Positions 6,811 to 6,997 of a DNA stretch of 6,997 nucleotides are shown here, one piece after another. The position numbers and the translations under genes were made by a program. This DNA comes from Abditibacteriota bacterium (GTDB lineage Bacteria; Armatimonadota; UBA5829): positions 1-6,997 of the forward strand of contig JAGDDM010000257.1 in assembly GCA_017958015.1 (NCBI GenBank). The letters are read 5' to 3'. A model generated the notes under the pieces. That model made no database searches. It worked only from the letters and a program-made list of their open reading frames with translations, and was not told the DNA's origin. Numbering within the stretch: position 1 is the first letter of the stretch; each line of letters opens with the position of its first letter.

Positions 6811-6997
6811 TTAAACCTCTATCGGAATCCGAATTATTCTTCCGTCTTCCGTTTTTATTGTCGGACATTCTTTTTCGACAGATTTCATGAACGCCTCAAA
6901 ATCTTTTCGCGCCCATTCGGGTGCTCCGTCTTTCAGTTTCCAATGAAGAACATCACAGGACATATCAACCCATTTATGTGTGTCCTCGCATTTAAAC
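6811..6997 (-). CDS. C-terminal fragment of a hypothetical protein (runs off the window edge)
   Basis: One frame stays open from the window edge to a TAA at 6811-6813, giving 62 codons of the protein's C-terminus; the start lies outside the window. The fragment has a mixed, soluble, protein-like composition: an aromatic and charged helix-like part (HKWVDMS, DVLHWKLKDG, EWARKDFEAFMKSVEKE) and a final beta-like end RIIRIPIEV. I do not recognise a family. There are no membrane segments. Local GC content is about 41% by hand count, clearly lower than in the operon, so it may have a different history. A likely terminator follows, so it is probably not part of the glycosidase operon. The short length means the reading frame is likely but not certain. 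Confidence 0.6.
   Translation of the reverse strand, partial: FKCEDTHKWVDMSCDVLHWKLKDGAPEWARKDFEAFMKSVEKECPTIKTEDGRIIRIPIEV

Overview
The window holds a compact, single-strand locus. All supported genes lie on the minus strand, so the reading order runs from the right edge to the left edge. It consists of a two-gene operon for large secreted carbohydrate-active proteins, preceded by the 3' end of an unrelated gene. Gene density, Shine-Dalgarno sites, a sigma-70-type promoter and Sec signal peptides all indicate a bacterium. The architecture (very large exported glycosidase-like proteins with fibronectin III and malectin domains, and no SusC/SusD pair in view) resembles what is seen in glycan-degrading members of the PVC group (Verrucomicrobiota, Lentisphaerae, Kiritimatiellae, Planctomycetota). 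That taxonomic guess is inference only and weak; nothing in the window fixes the lineage.

Layout from right to left: (1) 6811-6997, the last 62 codons of a gene of unknown function, AT-richer than the rest (about 41% GC by hand count); (2) 6766-6790, a short hairpin followed by seven Ts that probably ends that gene; (3) 6707-6736, a clear promoter (TTGCCA, 18-nt spacer, TATAAT) and a good ribosome binding site at 6684-6690; (4) 2445-6677, a 1410-residue exported multidomain protein with an interrupted N-terminal beta-sandwich, a clan GH-D / GH36-like alpha-galactosidase-type barrel, a fibronectin III domain, a putative carbohydrate-binding beta module and two tandem malectin-like domains; (5) a 17-nt gap containing a ribosome binding site; (6) 13-2427, an 804-residue exported protein with an N-terminal beta-sandwich and an (alpha/alpha)6 six-hairpin glycosidase domain. 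The last 12 bases (1-12) hold nothing recognisable.

The two large genes are almost certainly co-transcribed. Together they look like an extracytoplasmic glycan-degradation pair: a retaining alpha-galactosidase-like enzyme held to glycan by several binding domains, and a second glycosidase acting on the same or a product glycan. The substrate cannot be read from the sequence. The points most worth following are the divergent GH36-like active-site motifs, the apparently permuted copy of a binding module inserted in the N-terminal domain of the 1410-residue protein, and the lack of any recognisable glycoside hydrolase family signature in the 804-residue partner.
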